Positions 12,739 through 12,894 of a stretch of 12,894 nt of DNA are shown in pieces. The position numbers and the translations under genes were made by a program. Each line of letters starts with the position of its first letter. The first letter of the stretch is position 1. The DNA comes from Zoogloeaceae bacterium (lineage in GTDB: Bacteria > Pseudomonadota > Gammaproteobacteria > Burkholderiales > Rhodocyclaceae): the NCBI GenBank assembly GCA_031259605.1, contig JAIRLE010000101.1, positions 1 to 12,894 of the forward strand, given 5' to 3'. The notes beneath the pieces were generated by a model. That model made no database searches, was not told the origin of the DNA, and saw nothing but the letters and a program-made list of their open reading frames with translations.

Positions 12739-12894
12739 GCGCGGCTCTTTGGCGGCGGAAACGCGGTCGGGGAAAGTTCTTTAACAAATAGGCGACCGAT
12801 AACTGTGGGTGTTTTGGGGCATTTGGGTCTTGTGACTGGTTTTCCGGGTTTTCTGGGGGATTGGGAGCGAGGTCTGAAGGGCTTGAAGCGCTTT
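12739..12894 (+). ncRNA. Leader of an rRNA operon (boxA region), 16S gene beyond window
   Basis: GTTCTTTAACAA at 12776-12787 closely matches the E. coli rrn boxA (TGCTCTTTAACA), which recruits the NusB/S10 antitermination complex. TGTGGG at 12804-12809 corresponds to the boxC-like part of rrn leaders. The rest is G/T-rich leader, in which the 5' strand of the RNase III processing stem for pre-16S RNA would be expected. The mature 16S start (typically AGAGTTTGATC) is not reached before base 12894. Confidence 0.8.

Noticed and set aside
11382..12791. 469-codon open frame overlapping tyrS
   Set aside because: It is an Arg/Gly/Ala-rich out-of-frame shadow of the well-recognised tyrS; GC-rich DNA readily gives such frames.

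Overview
The window looks like chromosomal core sequence of a betaproteobacterium, most likely close to Rhodocyclales. This rests on the GC-rich coding sequence, the gene content (ErpA, a bactofilin, an M23 endopeptidase and TyrRS, leading into an rRNA promoter) and the style of the proteins. No phage, plasmid, transposase or CRISPR array is visible. The taxonomic placement is inference from memory, not a search result.

Layout. Positions 1-246 hold the 3' end of a transketolase gene (+). It converges with a methylated-DNA repair methyltransferase (ogt, -). A 303-base gap follows that holds a MITE-like imperfect inverted repeat (844-1027), and then folB (-). folB and plsY are divergent across an 81-base gap that contains a perfect 9+9 inverted repeat with a -10-like hexamer in each arm. 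From 7954 down to 2160 runs an all-minus block, read in the order of transcription: a GlrK/QseE-like sensor kinase that lacks its phospho-acceptor histidine; a QseG-like lipoprotein; a short UUCG hairpin followed by a T-run; a ynbE-like lipoprotein and ydbL, overlapping by ATGA; a PolB-type 3'-5' exonuclease; an NfeD membrane protein; a QmcA-type SPFH protein; and a membrane-anchored metzincin-like zinc protease. The envelope theme is strong: six of these eight products carry a signal peptide, lipobox or membrane anchor, and the NfeD/SPFH pair is a known membrane-microdomain module.

The intergenic region 7955-8350 is rich in secondary structure: three strong inverted repeats in about 100 bases, plus one copy of a 31-base sequence that recurs inverted at the start of the M23 gene 3.1 kb away. 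Rightward from 8351 come a coiled-coil membrane protein, a bactofilin and erpA. An M23 endopeptidase gene on the minus strand converges on erpA and diverges from tyrS (+). The last 180 bases carry a near-consensus sigma-70 promoter with a GC-rich discriminator and a boxA-like element. This is the promoter and leader of an rRNA operon whose 16S gene begins beyond the window.

The points most worth a second look are the histidine-less sensor kinase encoded with a QseG-like lipoprotein but without a response regulator; the ynbE-ydbL pair without ydbH; the zinc protease downstream of SPFH/NfeD; and the two repeat families. I do not see a clear, wholly new multi-gene system.
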